Positions 36,300-44,559 of a stretch of 64,000 nt of DNA are shown here, piece by piece. Position 1 is the first letter of the stretch. Each line of letters begins with the position of its first letter. The notes under the pieces are model-generated. The model searched no databases. It had not been told where the DNA came from and saw only the letters and a program-made list of their open reading frames with translations. This DNA comes from Postechiella sp039985655 (lineage in GTDB: Bacteria > Bacteroidota > Bacteroidia > Flavobacteriales > Flavobacteriaceae): NCBI GenBank assembly GCA_039985655.1, contig JBDWSF010000005.1, positions 186,001 to 250,000 on the forward strand. The letters run 5' to 3'. A program made the position numbers and the translations under genes.

Positions 36300-37796
36300 T
36301 TATTTATTTAACGATACTTTTTTTGCATCATATTTAGATTCTCTTTCTTTTGCTGCTTCTAACCATTGAGGCACTAAGTTTTTCTTAAACGCTTCTTTTT
36401 CTTTTTTCAAAGTTTCAATATCTAAACCAATATATTTCTGAGCTTTTTCTTTAGTAGAGATGTCTGGCATTTCTACAGGTTTATTGTGTCCCAAATCTGC
36501 AAGTAAACGTGCCAATTTAACACGCCCTTCTTGAATAATTGTGAATCCACTACCTAAAACTCTTGCCGTTTCAACTGGAGAATGGAATGACGCACCGTGA
36601 GATGCCGCGGCATAATCCCACCGCCATTGAGCATGACGGATATCTATTAATACGTCTTTCATTTGTTCCTCTGTTGCTCCTAAATCCCAAGCTTTTTTAG
36701 CTTCTACATGTGCTTTAACTAAGAAGTTTTCTAATTTCAATCTATTCTCTGACGCTTTACGTTGACGTTCGTAAACGTTTAACTTTAACTTATCTGCATC
36801 TTCTCTATGACAAACTTGACAGGCATTAGACACATTGTTTAAAGGTGACTGTATGTGATGGTCTGTAAATTTTTGTCCACCTTCACTTTTATATGGCATA
36901 TGGCAATCTGCACAAGACACGCCTCTATCTGCATGAACTCCTGTTAAATAAGTTTCATAACCAGGATGCTGTGCTTTTAGCATTGGCGCACGACTTAATT
37001 TATGTGTCCAATCTGTAAATTCTATAGCATCATAATATGCTTCCATAGCTTCTACCGACATACCGTTTTCCCATGGGAGTTTCAAATAAGGAACACCTTC
37101 TTTCCCTGGAAGTTTTTTATCAAAATAATATTCGACATGACATTGCGCACAAACTAAAGAACGCATTTCTTGATGAGTCGCCTTATTAATATCTTGTCCC
37201 ATGGCATCAAACGCTTCAACCAACGCTGGACGAGAAATAGTCAATTTCATGGTTTTAGAATCATGGCAATCGGCACAACCAATTGGGTTTACAATCTCTT
37301 CACCTTTGTCTGCCCATTTTCCTGAATAAAATTCTGCAATGCCCTTTTCATTCATTAAACGCGGTACATCTGGACTCTTACAAGTCCAACATGTAGCAGG
37401 CATTGGTCCATCACCTTTTCCTTTTGGCCCACCTGTTCTTAAACTGTTTTGCAAATCTTCAATAGCATATTGATGTCCTCTTCCTTGATTATAATCTTTA
37501 GAAAAACCATAACCAGCAAACAAGACGACTAATTGAGTGTCTTCATGCAATACATCTCGCATTGCAGAACCGCCTTGAGAAGAAGCAAAACTAGTATCGG
37601 CTGTTTGTAAAAATGATTGATATTCTACTGGATAATTTTTTCCCCATTCTTCATTTCTTGGTTCGTTATCACCAATATTAACGTGTGGAACATATTTATA
37701 TTTAGCTTCGTTTTTCCTATTAACAATACTTGATGCTAATAATCCCAGTAGAAATACAACTACTGCTGTGACAATAAATAAAACCTTGTTTTTCAT
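36300..37796 (-). CDS. nrfA: Ammonia-forming cytochrome c nitrite reductase NrfA
   Basis: A 498-residue periplasmic pentaheme enzyme with N-terminal membrane helix or uncleaved signal (about 5-23). Heme sites in order: CWTCK (the active-site heme with lysine ligand), CADCH, CAQCH, CADCH and CQVCH. Further NrfA blocks are HADRGVSCADCHMPY, QSPLNNVSNACQVCHRE and RHAQWRWDYAAASHGASFHSP. It reduces nitrite to ammonium with six electrons and can also reduce NO. It follows nrfH by 25 bp. Confidence 0.97.
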   Translation of the reverse strand: MKNKVLFIVTAVVVFLLGLLASSIVNRKNEAKYKYVPHVNIGDNEPRNEEWGKNYPVEYQSFLQTADTSFASSQGGSAMRDVLHEDTQLVVLFAGYGFSKDYNQGRGHQYAIEDLQNSLRTGGPKGKGDGPMPATCWTCKSPDVPRLMNEKGIAEFYSGKWADKGEEIVNPIGCADCHDSKTMKLTISRPALVEAFDAMGQDINKATHQEMRSLVCAQCHVEYYFDKKLPGKEGVPYLKLPWENGMSVEAMEAYYDAIEFTDWTHKLSRAPMLKAQHPGYETYLTGVHADRGVSCADCHMPYKSEGGQKFTDHHIQSPLNNVSNACQVCHREDADKLKLNVYERQRKASENRLKLENFLVKAHVEAKKAWDLGATEEQMKDVLIDIRHAQWRWDYAAASHGASFHSPVETARVLGSGFTIIQEGRVKLARLLADLGHNKPVEMPDISTKEKAQKYIGLDIETLKKEKEAFKKNLVPQWLEAAKERESKYDAKKVSLNK

Positions 37797-37821
37797 GTAT
37801 TAAGTATAATTATTTTTAAAT

Positions 37822-38421
37822 CTATTTGGTTTCCATTTCTTCTTCCAACCAATCTGGTATCACTGTTTCTTGTGTATCGGTTGGAATTGGTGCTATATTA
37901 TTTTTTATAGTTGAAATACCATGAACAGTACCATGCGGTACCTCTTGATGGCATGTCCAACATTTTCTTTCGGTTCTATTTTCAACGTGATCTGTTATAT
38001 ATCCATCATATTTGGTTTGAGTAACCTGCTGTACATGACAACGAATACAATTATTTTGAACTACCTCTTGAGACTCCTCTCTCATAAACATGACTTCTGG
38101 TTCTGCTCTTAGTGTAAAAACCGAAGCATGAAATAAACCGTCCTTGGCTTTAAAATAATATTTATTAAATATGTTGTTATGCGGTACATGACAATCATTA
38201 CAAGACGCCCATTCTCTATGTGAACTATGCATCCAACTGTTATACACTGGTGTCATAACGTGGCAGTTTACACAAGCCAAAGGGTCATCAGACATGTAAG
38301 ACACTAATTCAGCTTCTTTTGACATAAAAAGACCTAAGCCTGTGATAACGGCAATTAAAAAAACTGCTGTAGTTCGCCATCTCGATTTTCTATCTGGTAG
38401 AATATTTTTTTTAAGATTCAC
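37822..38421 (-). CDS. nrfH: NrfH, tetraheme quinol dehydrogenase
   Basis: A 199-residue NapC/NrfH-family protein with one N-terminal membrane helix (about 15-33) and four heme sites (CVNCH, CNDCH, CIRCH, CWTCH). The first reads CVNCHVM, the CXXCHxM form in which Met is the proximal ligand in NrfH. It takes electrons from menaquinol and passes them to NrfA. The start codon is GTG. In the 233 bp upstream I see no clear -7 element; the divergent moeA promoter with its ModE-type site is at the far end. Confidence 0.95.
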   Translation of the reverse strand: MNLKKNILPDRKSRWRTTAVFLIAVITGLGLFMSKEAELVSYMSDDPLACVNCHVMTPVYNSWMHSSHREWASCNDCHVPHNNIFNKYYFKAKDGLFHASVFTLRAEPEVMFMREESQEVVQNNCIRCHVQQVTQTKYDGYITDHVENRTERKCWTCHQEVPHGTVHGISTIKNNIAPIPTDTQETVIPDWLEEEMETK

Positions 38422-38619
38422 AAGTATAATTTATCAAATTGATTAAATGGTATTCTTTAATAATTTTTAATGATCTAGAAATTGCCTGTATCACTTATTC
38501 AAAAGCGCTCTACTCATTTGTTTATAAAAATCAATTTCTACAAATTCAATTACAAGACAAAAATCTCACTTTGTATCCTAAAATAAACTGACAATTATCA
38601 TGTTATAATAAAAACAAGA

Positions 38620-38647
38620 ATCGTTATATTTGCAAAAACATAACGAT
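38620..38647 (+). promoter_or_regulatory. ModE-type operator over the moeA promoter
   Basis: Inverted repeat ATCGTTAT (38620-38627) and ATAACGAT (38640-38647). The inner 24 bp read CGTTATAT-N8-ACATAACG (38622-38645), which as I recall is exactly the two halves and spacing of the E. coli modA operator. A perfect -7 element TATATTTG lies inside it (38625-38632), so binding would block polymerase. The moeA start codon is at 38655. Confidence 0.75.
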
Positions 38648-38654
38648 AGAGTTA

Positions 38655-39833
38655 ATGATTTCCATTGAAGATGCTATTCAATTAGTAAAAGACACTGCTA
38701 AGCCCCTATTAAAAGAAACTGTAAAACCCGTTGCAAAAGCTGGTGGTTATCTTTTATTTAAAAATGTTAAATCGCCCATTAACATGCCACCTTTTAGACA
38801 ATCGGCAATGGATGGTTATGCTTTAAATTTACACGATAGTTTAGACTATACTTTAATTGATGAAGTAAAAGCAGGCGATGGTCATCAACCTCTATTAAAA
38901 AAGGGAGATGCTATAAGAATATTTACTGGTGCTGCTGTTCCAGATACAGCAAACGCTGTAATGATGCAGGAAAAGGTTAAAACTGATGGTGATAAAATTA
39001 GTATTGAGCATCACTTAAAAGAAAATACAAATATTCGTCCTTTAGGTGAACAGGTAAAAACAGGAGAAATAGCTTTAAAAAAAGGCACTAAATTAACGCC
39101 TGCCGCTATTGGTTATTTAACCTCTTTAGGGATTACAGAAGTCTCTGTTTTTAAAAAGCCATCTATCGCACTAATTACCACTGGCAATGAACTTATTGAA
39201 GCAGGGAAAATTTTAACTTACGGAAAAATATACGAGAGCAATTCTACAATGCTTCAAAACGCGTTGTATAATTTAAAATTCTACGATATAACATTACACA
39301 AAGTTGAAGACGATTACGAGAAAACAAAATCTAAACTTGAATCTGTAATACATCAAAACGATTTGGTTATTGCTACTGGTGGGATTTCGGTTGGCGATTA
39401 CGATTTTGTTGGGAAAGCACTTAAAGAATTACAAGTAGAAGAACTCTTTTATAAAGTGAAACAGAAACCTGGTAAACCTTTATTTTTTGGTAAAAAAGAA
39501 GACACACTCATTTTCGCATTACCAGGAAACCCAGCAGCTGCTTTATCTTGTTTTTATGGGTATGTATACATTGCATTGCAAAAAATGATGGATAGAGAAG
39601 ATATTGAATTACCAAGAATCTCGGCAAAATCAACATCAAATTTCATAAAAAGAGGAGACAGGCCTCAGTTTTTAAAAGCCATATATAAAGATGGTCAAGT
39701 TGAAATATTAGAAGGACAAAATTCATCAATGCTTCAAACATTTGCCTTATCGAATGCATTGGTTTTGATACCAGATATTATTTCTAATATAACTATTAAC
39801 GATACGGTAGAAGTGATTCTTTTACCATCCTAA
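38655..39833 (+). CDS. moeA: Molybdopterin molybdenumtransferase MoeA
   Basis: A 392-residue MoeA. Motifs: FRQSAMDGYALN, IRIFTGAAVPDTANAVMMQE, LITTGNELIEAGK, ATGGISVGDYDFV, KQKPGKPLFFG and LPGNPAAALSCF, in the usual order, with the C-terminal domain IV present. It inserts molybdate into adenylylated molybdopterin in the cytoplasm. First gene of the Moco operon and preceded by the ModE-type site; the modE-like gene follows after 15 bp. Confidence 0.95.
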   Translation: MISIEDAIQLVKDTAKPLLKETVKPVAKAGGYLLFKNVKSPINMPPFRQSAMDGYALNLHDSLDYTLIDEVKAGDGHQPLLKKGDAIRIFTGAAVPDTANAVMMQEKVKTDGDKISIEHHLKENTNIRPLGEQVKTGEIALKKGTKLTPAAIGYLTSLGITEVSVFKKPSIALITTGNELIEAGKILTYGKIYESNSTMLQNALYNLKFYDITLHKVEDDYEKTKSKLESVIHQNDLVIATGGISVGDYDFVGKALKELQVEELFYKVKQKPGKPLFFGKKEDTLIFALPGNPAAALSCFYGYVYIALQKMMDREDIELPRISAKSTSNFIKRGDRPQFLKAIYKDGQVEILEGQNSSMLQTFALSNALVLIPDIISNITINDTVEVILLPS

Positions 39834-39848
39834 TTCAAACTCTTAACT

Positions 39849-40187
39849 ATGGCATATAAAATCAAAAGTAGAATATGGATTGAGTCTGGCAACAACGTGT
39901 TATTAGGCGAAGGTCGTGTGCATTTACTAAAAGCCATACAAGAAACAGGCTCATTATCTAAAGCGGCAAAATCATTAAATATCTCATACAAAAAAGCATG
40001 GCAATTATTAGACTCGGTAAACAAATCGGCTAAACAACCTGTGACTATAAACAGTATTGGCGGTAAAGGTGGCGGTGGCGCAGAACTTACGGAGTATGGA
40101 AAATCTTTAATCGTAGCTTTTGATGATATTAATAGAAACTGTTGGGCGTTTTTAGATAAACAACTGGAGAAGATTAAGGAATTGTAG
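39849..40187 (+). CDS. ModE-family DNA-binding protein without Mop domain
   Basis: A 112-residue winged-helix protein: NVLLGEGRVHLLKAIQETGSLSKAAKSLNISYKKAWQLLDSVN then a glycine-rich wing (IGGKGGGGAELTEYGKSLI). This equals only the N-terminal DNA-binding half of E. coli ModE (about 260 residues); the two molybdate-binding Mop modules are absent and no Mop protein is seen in the window. It probably binds the site at 38620-38647. How it would sense molybdate, or cofactor, is unknown. Confidence 0.88.
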   Translation: MAYKIKSRIWIESGNNVLLGEGRVHLLKAIQETGSLSKAAKSLNISYKKAWQLLDSVNKSAKQPVTINSIGGKGGGGAELTEYGKSLIVAFDDINRNCWAFLDKQLEKIKEL

Positions 40188-40270
40188 TAAAAAAACAAGT
40201 AAAAAGGCATTAGGCAAAAGTAAAAAGAACTGGACGCAAAAATGAGAAAGAGTAAGTTAGAAGCACCAAT

Positions 40271-40289
40271 AACTAACAACCAATAACAA
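40271..40289 (+). repeat. 19-nt direct repeat, copy 1
   Basis: AACTAACAACCAATAACAA, exactly repeated at 43615-43633; both lie a short distance upstream of a Moco-operon start codon (TSUP permease here, moaCB there). The surrounding sequence is low-complexity (AC-rich). Confidence 0.7.
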
Positions 40290-40307
40290 GTAACCAGAAA
40301 CCAATTC

Positions 40308-41048
40308 ATGTTACAAAACGAACACATATACATCTTTCTACTAATACTACCTATAGTCTCGTTTCTATATTCTAGTGTTGGACATGGCGGTGCTAGTGGT
40401 TATTTAGCGCTAATGGCCTTGTTTTCGTTTGCTCCAGAAAGTATGAAACCCACTGCCCTACTGCTCAATATTTTTGTAGCTGGTATTTCATTTTACTATT
40501 ATTACAAAGAAGGATTCTTTAATAAAAAACTATTTCTTTCGTTTGCTATTGCTTCTATTCCTTTGGCGTTTCTTGGAGGCACTTTAGAAGTTGACGCGTC
40601 ACTTTATAAAAAAATATTAGCAATCTTATTAATCTTCGCCATCCTTAAAATGCTGAATATTTTCGGAAAAGAGAGCGATACTATTAAGCCTATAAAACTT
40701 TGGCAAGGACTTATAGTCGGCGGAATAATAGGTTTCTTCTCTGGTCTTATCGGCATTGGTGGAGGCATTATTTTAAGTCCAGTAATCCTGTTGCTGCATT
40801 GGGGGAAAATGAAAGAAGCCGCAGCTGTTTCGGCATTATTTATTTGGGTAAATTCTGCTTCTGGACTTATCGGTCAATTAAGTAGCGGTGTGGTTTTAGA
40901 AAAGGAATCTTTTCTATTAGTAACCATAGCCATTGTTGGCGGCATTTTTGGTGGTTATTACGGTAGTAAAAAAATCAATAATCAGAAACTTCGTTACATT
41001 TTAGCTTTTGTATTAATCATAGCTTGTGTTAAATTATTCCTCACTTAA
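40308..41048 (+). CDS. TSUP-family (TauE/SafE-like) anion permease
   Basis: A 246-residue membrane protein with about seven or eight helices. The two TSUP signature halves are SSVGHGGASGYLALMALF (about 20-38) and FFSGLIGIGGGIILSPVILLL (about 138-160). Family members move sulfite, sulfoacetate and related anions. Inside a Moco operon, between the ModE-like gene and mobA (stop and next start directly abut), it could handle an oxyanion such as molybdate or a sulfur anion; no ModABC permease is visible here. That is inference from position only. Confidence 0.88.
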   Translation: MLQNEHIYIFLLILPIVSFLYSSVGHGGASGYLALMALFSFAPESMKPTALLLNIFVAGISFYYYYKEGFFNKKLFLSFAIASIPLAFLGGTLEVDASLYKKILAILLIFAILKMLNIFGKESDTIKPIKLWQGLIVGGIIGFFSGLIGIGGGIILSPVILLLHWGKMKEAAAVSALFIWVNSASGLIGQLSSGVVLEKESFLLVTIAIVGGIFGGYYGSKKINNQKLRYILAFVLIIACVKLFLT

Positions 41049-41633
41049 ATGATAGAAAAAAAAGACATAACAGGCATTATTTTAGCTGGAGGAAAAAGCT
41101 CTAGAATGGGAACAGATAAAGGGTTTCTTTTATTAAACGACAAACCATTTATACAATATAGTATTGATGCATTAAAACCTTTGGTGTCTGAAATCATGAT
41201 TGTTTCTGATGATTCTAAATATGATGCATTTGGATTAAAGCGCGTTAATGATATCACAAAAAATGCGGGGCCTGTAGCTGGAATCTGTTCGGGTTTAAAA
41301 GCTTCTGCAACCGACTATAATTTAATTTTAAGTTGTGATATACCTCTTATTAATTCTGAAATACTTCAACAATTAATTGATGGTATTGATGAGGCTTCAG
41401 AAATTATTCAAGTAGAAAGTCATGGCAAAAGCATGCCGCTTATAGCTATTTATAAAAAGCAAGTTACAGACACTTTTAATACTTTTTTACAAGCCGATGA
41501 AAGACGCTTACGTGTTGCAATAAATGGTTGTGTATCAAAAAATATAATATTAAAAAAAGAACATGAGTTTTCGACAATGAATGTGAATACTCAAACCGAA
41601 TTTAAAACTGTGAAAGATGTACATAACCATTAA
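41049..41633 (+). CDS. mobA: Molybdenum cofactor guanylyltransferase MobA
   Basis: A 194-residue nucleotidyltransferase beginning GIILAGGKSSRMGTDKGFL (GTP-binding loop). It has the DxxxL-type LILSCDIPLIN metal site and ESHGKSMPLIAIYKK downstream. It joins GMP to molybdopterin, making the MGD form used by NapA. The start codon directly follows the TSUP stop. It overlaps moaD by 17 nt at its end. Confidence 0.93.
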   Translation: MIEKKDITGIILAGGKSSRMGTDKGFLLLNDKPFIQYSIDALKPLVSEIMIVSDDSKYDAFGLKRVNDITKNAGPVAGICSGLKASATDYNLILSCDIPLINSEILQQLIDGIDEASEIIQVESHGKSMPLIAIYKKQVTDTFNTFLQADERRLRVAINGCVSKNIILKKEHEFSTMNVNTQTEFKTVKDVHNH

Positions 41634-41850
41634 ATATTTGGGACAGATAGCCGAAGTCACTCAGTTAGAAGAAGAGTCTTTAGAGTTTTCTGGTCTGTTA
41701 ATTTCTGAACTTTTAGAAACGTTACATTCAAAATATCAGAATTTAAAAACAAAAGATTTTAAGGTCGCACAAAATCAAGAATTGGTTTCGGTAGAAACTA
41801 TGCTAACAGGACAGGAAATTGCTTTATTGCCGCCTTTTGCAGGTGGATGA
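41617..41850 (+). CDS. moaD: Molybdopterin synthase small subunit MoaD
   Basis: A 77-residue ubiquitin-fold protein ending GQEIALLPPFAGG; the C-terminal Gly-Gly is the site that is adenylylated by MoeB and then carries the thiocarboxylate sulfur. It starts inside the mobA end (overlap), which suggests translational coupling. Partner of MoaE encoded at 43146-43589. Confidence 0.92.
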   Translation: MYITIKYLGQIAEVTQLEEESLEFSGLLISELLETLHSKYQNLKTKDFKVAQNQELVSVETMLTGQEIALLPPFAGG

Positions 41851-41855
41851 ATACT

Positions 41856-41890
41856 TAGACCTGTCAGGTTTTAAAAACCTGACAGGTCTA
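41856..41890 (+). repeat. Moco-operon palindrome 1
   Basis: A 35-nt perfect palindrome around a central A; each 17-nt arm contains GACCTGTCAGGTTTT. It lies between moaD and moeB. Same family as 43095-43127 and 44560-44592. Its transcript forms a very stable hairpin. Confidence 0.9.
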
Positions 41891-41970
41891 CAATCATTAA
41901 AGTTGAACACTTTCAACATGACAAAAAAAAGTAAAATTAAAAGTATTAAGAACACAAATGGTAGGATGAG

Positions 41971-41990
41971 ATTCCTGCCTTCGCAGGAAT
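41971..41990 (+). repeat. Hairpin repeat contributing the moeB start codon
   Basis: ATTCCTGC-CTTC-GCAGGAAT is a perfect 8-bp hairpin of the widespread REP-like GATTCCTGCCTTCGCAGGAATGAC type. Its last two bases are the first two of the moeB ATG at 41989. Confidence 0.85.
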
Positions 41991-43086
41991 GACAGAGAGA
42001 TACAACAGACATATCATATTATCAGAAATTGGACAAAATGGTCAAGATAAAATTTCTAATGCCAAAGTTTTAGTTATTGGAGCTGGAGGTTTAGGCTGTC
42101 CTATATTACAGTATTTAACAGCCGCAGGTATTGGCTCTATTGGTATTATAGATTTTGATGTCGTTGATCTTTCTAACTTACAGCGTCAAATTTTATTTGG
42201 AACGTCAACACTAGGTAAAAATAAAGCTGAAGCTGCCAAAGCACGTTTGGAAGATTTAAATAATGACATTTCTATTATCGCTTACGCTGAAAAATTAACA
42301 CATAAAAATGCTATTGATTTATTTAATCAATATGATATTATTGTTGATGGCACCGATAATTTTGAAACGCGCTACTTAGTCAACGATGCATGTATTATTA
42401 CAAATAAGCCTTTAGTATTCGGAGCCATCTATAAATTTGAAGGTCAGGTTTCTGTTTTCAATTATAAAAACGGCCCCAGTTACCGCTGTTTATTTCCAAA
42501 CCCGCCAGAACAAGGCAGTGTTCCTAATTGTTCAGAAATTGGAGTTTTAGGGGTGCTTCCTGGAATTATTGGAACCATGCAAGCCAATGAGGTTTTGAAA
42601 ATAATATTAGAGCTTGGGACTACACTTTCTGGAAAGTTATTATGTTATAATGCATTAACGCTTCAGAACTCAACATTAAAGATTAAAAGATCAGAAGAAA
42701 CAATTCAATCTGTTTTAAAAGATAAAGAAGATTTTCATAAAAAGGAAGTCGATTTTAATTGTGAAGTTGAAATAATTCCTATTTCAATTGAAACCATTTT
42801 GTCCGAAGAAAACATACAATTTATTGATGTTAGAGAAGCGCATGAACAACCAAAAATTGAGAATCTAATGGTTACTTCTATCCCTTTAAGTCAACTAGAA
42901 AATAGCTTAGATAAAATTGATACAACAAAAAAGAAAGCGCTTTTTTGTCAATCGGGAATACGAAGTAAACGTGCTGTAGAATTATTACAAGAATTAGAAA
43001 TACAAAACTGTTTTAGTCTTATTGAAGGCGCAGCTGAAATAATAGAGACCTACAAGGTTTTTAAAACCTCGCAGGATAAGAATTAA
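41989..43086 (+). CDS. moeB: MoeB/ThiF-like adenylyltransferase with rhodanese domain
   Basis: A 365-residue E1-like enzyme. The adenylation domain (about 1-245) has RYNRHIILSEIG, VIGAGGLGCPILQYL and QGSVPNCSEIGVLGVLPGIIG. The C-terminal rhodanese-like domain (about 265-350) has IDVREAHEQ and the active-site loop FCQSGIRSKRA. It activates the MoaD C-terminus and may help deliver sulfur. The start codon is created by the upstream hairpin repeat; a stop codon lies 27 bases upstream in frame. The last 13 residues (ETYKVFKTSQDKN) come from a degenerate palindromic repeat. Confidence 0.93.
   Translation: MTERYNRHIILSEIGQNGQDKISNAKVLVIGAGGLGCPILQYLTAAGIGSIGIIDFDVVDLSNLQRQILFGTSTLGKNKAEAAKARLEDLNNDISIIAYAEKLTHKNAIDLFNQYDIIVDGTDNFETRYLVNDACIITNKPLVFGAIYKFEGQVSVFNYKNGPSYRCLFPNPPEQGSVPNCSEIGVLGVLPGIIGTMQANEVLKIILELGTTLSGKLLCYNALTLQNSTLKIKRSEETIQSVLKDKEDFHKKEVDFNCEVEIIPISIETILSEENIQFIDVREAHEQPKIENLMVTSIPLSQLENSLDKIDTTKKKALFCQSGIRSKRAVELLQELEIQNCFSLIEGAAEIIETYKVFKTSQDKN
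43046..43079 (+). repeat. Degenerate palindrome inside the moeB 3' end
   Basis: AGACCTACAAGGTTTTT followed by AAAACCTCGCAGGAT: a variant of the GACCT...AGGTTTT/AAAACCT...AGGT repeat, translated in frame as the C-terminus of MoeB and followed closely by palindrome copy 2. Confidence 0.7.
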
Positions 43087-43094
43087 CAAACTCA

Positions 43095-43127
43095 AGACCT
43101 GACAGGTTTTAAAAACCTGTCAGGTCT
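43095..43127 (+). repeat. Moco-operon palindrome 2
   Basis: A 33-nt perfect palindrome around a central A; arms contain GACCTGACAGGTTTT. It lies between moeB and moaE and is in the opposite orientation to copy 1. Confidence 0.9.
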
Positions 43128-43145
43128 GATAGAAAAACAAAAAAA

Positions 43146-43589
43146 ATGAAAGATAAAAAACTTAAAAGCGTATTTAAAGAAGGCCCTATAACATCAGACT
43201 TTATAGGGAATTCTATTTATAAACATCAAACAAAAACAAGTATTGGAGCTCATAACATTTTTTTAGGTCAAGTTCGTGCCGATGTTATTGATGATAAAAC
43301 AGTCGTAGCTATTGAATATACTGCCTATGAAGATATGGCTAATCAAAAGTTCCATGACATTCGCGAAGCTGCATTTGAGAAATTCGAACTGACATGCATG
43401 CACATTTACCACAGTTTAGGAATCGTAAAAGCAGGTGAAATATGCTTATTCGTATTTGTATCATCACCTAGACGTAAAGTGGTTTTTGAAGCTTTAGAAT
43501 TTATAGTTGAAGCGATAAAAGCCGATGTACCAGTTTTTGGAAAAGAAATTTTTGAAGACGAATCGCATCAGTGGAAAAAGAATAATTAG
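43146..43589 (+). CDS. moaE: Molybdopterin synthase large subunit MoaE
   Basis: A 147-residue MoaE: GAHNIFLGQVRAD (FxGxVR motif), VVAIEYTAYEDMA, HSLGIVKAGEICLFVFVSSPRRKVVFEALEFIVEAIKADVPVFGKEIF with the conserved Lys residues near the active site. With MoaD it converts precursor Z (cPMP) to molybdopterin. Confidence 0.94.
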   Translation: MKDKKLKSVFKEGPITSDFIGNSIYKHQTKTSIGAHNIFLGQVRADVIDDKTVVAIEYTAYEDMANQKFHDIREAAFEKFELTCMHIYHSLGIVKAGEICLFVFVSSPRRKVVFEALEFIVEAIKADVPVFGKEIFEDESHQWKKNN

Positions 43590-43614
43590 TTAATGGTTAA
43601 AATAGCACGCAAAA

Positions 43615-43633
43615 AACTAACAACCAATAACAA
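43615..43633 (+). repeat. 19-nt direct repeat, copy 2
   Basis: AACTAACAACCAATAACAA, identical to 40271-40289, placed 11 bp before the moaCB start codon. Confidence 0.7.
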
Positions 43634-43644
43634 AAAATAAACAA

Positions 43645-44556
43645 ATGGTAGATATCACACATAAAAGTACAACATTACGAACCGCAGTAGCACAAGCCGT
43701 TGTGAAGGTTAGTAAAATAGAAACGATACAAGCTATAGAAAACGATACGGTTCCTAAAGGAAACGTGTTCGCAATGAGTAAAGCTGCAGGGTTATTAGGC
43801 GTAAAACGCACACCAGATATTCTTCCTGATTGTCACCCCTTACCTATCGAATTTACAAGTATTGAATATGTAACTAACGGATTAGAAATAACGATTCTAT
43901 TTACCGTAAAAACCATTTATAAAACGGGTGTTGAAGTTGAAGCCATGCATGGCGCAAGTGTAGTAGCTCTAAACATGTACGACATGTTAAAACCCATTGA
44001 TAAAGGCATCGAAATACATGCTATAAAATTATTAAACAAAAAAGGTGGTAAGTCTGATTTTAGAGACCGCTTTAGAAAAGATTTAAAAGCAGCAGTTATT
44101 GTTTGTTCTGATACTATTTCGGCAGGACATAAAGAAGATAAAGCAGGAAAAGCAATTATTTCAAAATTGGAAGCGTGCGATGTAAAAATTGAAGATTACG
44201 TTATTATTCCAGATGAAATCAAGGATATCCAAGAGAAGGCAAAAAACTATCAAAACCAAGGTATAGATCTAATTATTTATACTGGAGGCACAGGTCTTTC
44301 GGGACGTGATGTTACACCAGAAGCCTTATTACCTCTTTTAGATAGACGCATTCCAGGTATAGAAGAAGCTATTAGAAACTATGGTCAAGACAGAACGCCT
44401 TTTTCTATGCTTTCTAGAAGTGTTGCTGGAACCATCCAAGATACTTTGGTCTTGGCTTTACCAGGGTCTACAAACGGTGCAAAAGAATCTATGGATGCCA
44501 TATTTCCTTCTGTACTTCATATTTTCAGAATATTAAAAGGCGCAAGACACGATTAA
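43645..44556 (+). CDS. moaCB: Bifunctional MoaC-MoaB fusion
   Basis: A 303-residue fusion. Residues about 1-145 are MoaC (VDITHKSTTLRTAVAQ, KGNVFAMSKAAGLLGVKRTPDILPDCHPLP, VEVEAMHGASVVALNMYDMLK), the cPMP synthase. Residues about 150-303 are MoaB/MogA-like (KAAVIVCSDTISAGHKEDKAG, IIYTGGTGLSGRDVTPEA, LALPGSTNGAKESMDAI), which adenylylates molybdopterin. The fusion is known in Bacteroidota. It joins an early and a late step of the pathway in one chain. Confidence 0.95.
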   Translation: MVDITHKSTTLRTAVAQAVVKVSKIETIQAIENDTVPKGNVFAMSKAAGLLGVKRTPDILPDCHPLPIEFTSIEYVTNGLEITILFTVKTIYKTGVEVEAMHGASVVALNMYDMLKPIDKGIEIHAIKLLNKKGGKSDFRDRFRKDLKAAVIVCSDTISAGHKEDKAGKAIISKLEACDVKIEDYVIIPDEIKDIQEKAKNYQNQGIDLIIYTGGTGLSGRDVTPEALLPLLDRRIPGIEEAIRNYGQDRTPFSMLSRSVAGTIQDTLVLALPGSTNGAKESMDAIFPSVLHIFRILKGARHD

Positions 44557-44559
44557 TCT

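Noticed and set aside
38433..38443. ATCAA-A-TTGAT before nrfH as FNR site
   Set aside because: The half-sites are everted (ATCAA first, one-base gap) and do not match TTGAT-N4-ATCAA.
39830..40333. 167-residue minus-strand open frame over modE-like gene
   Set aside because: It reads low-complexity antisense sequence (CYWLLVIG repeats) created by AC-rich direct repeats and covers the well-supported modE-like gene.
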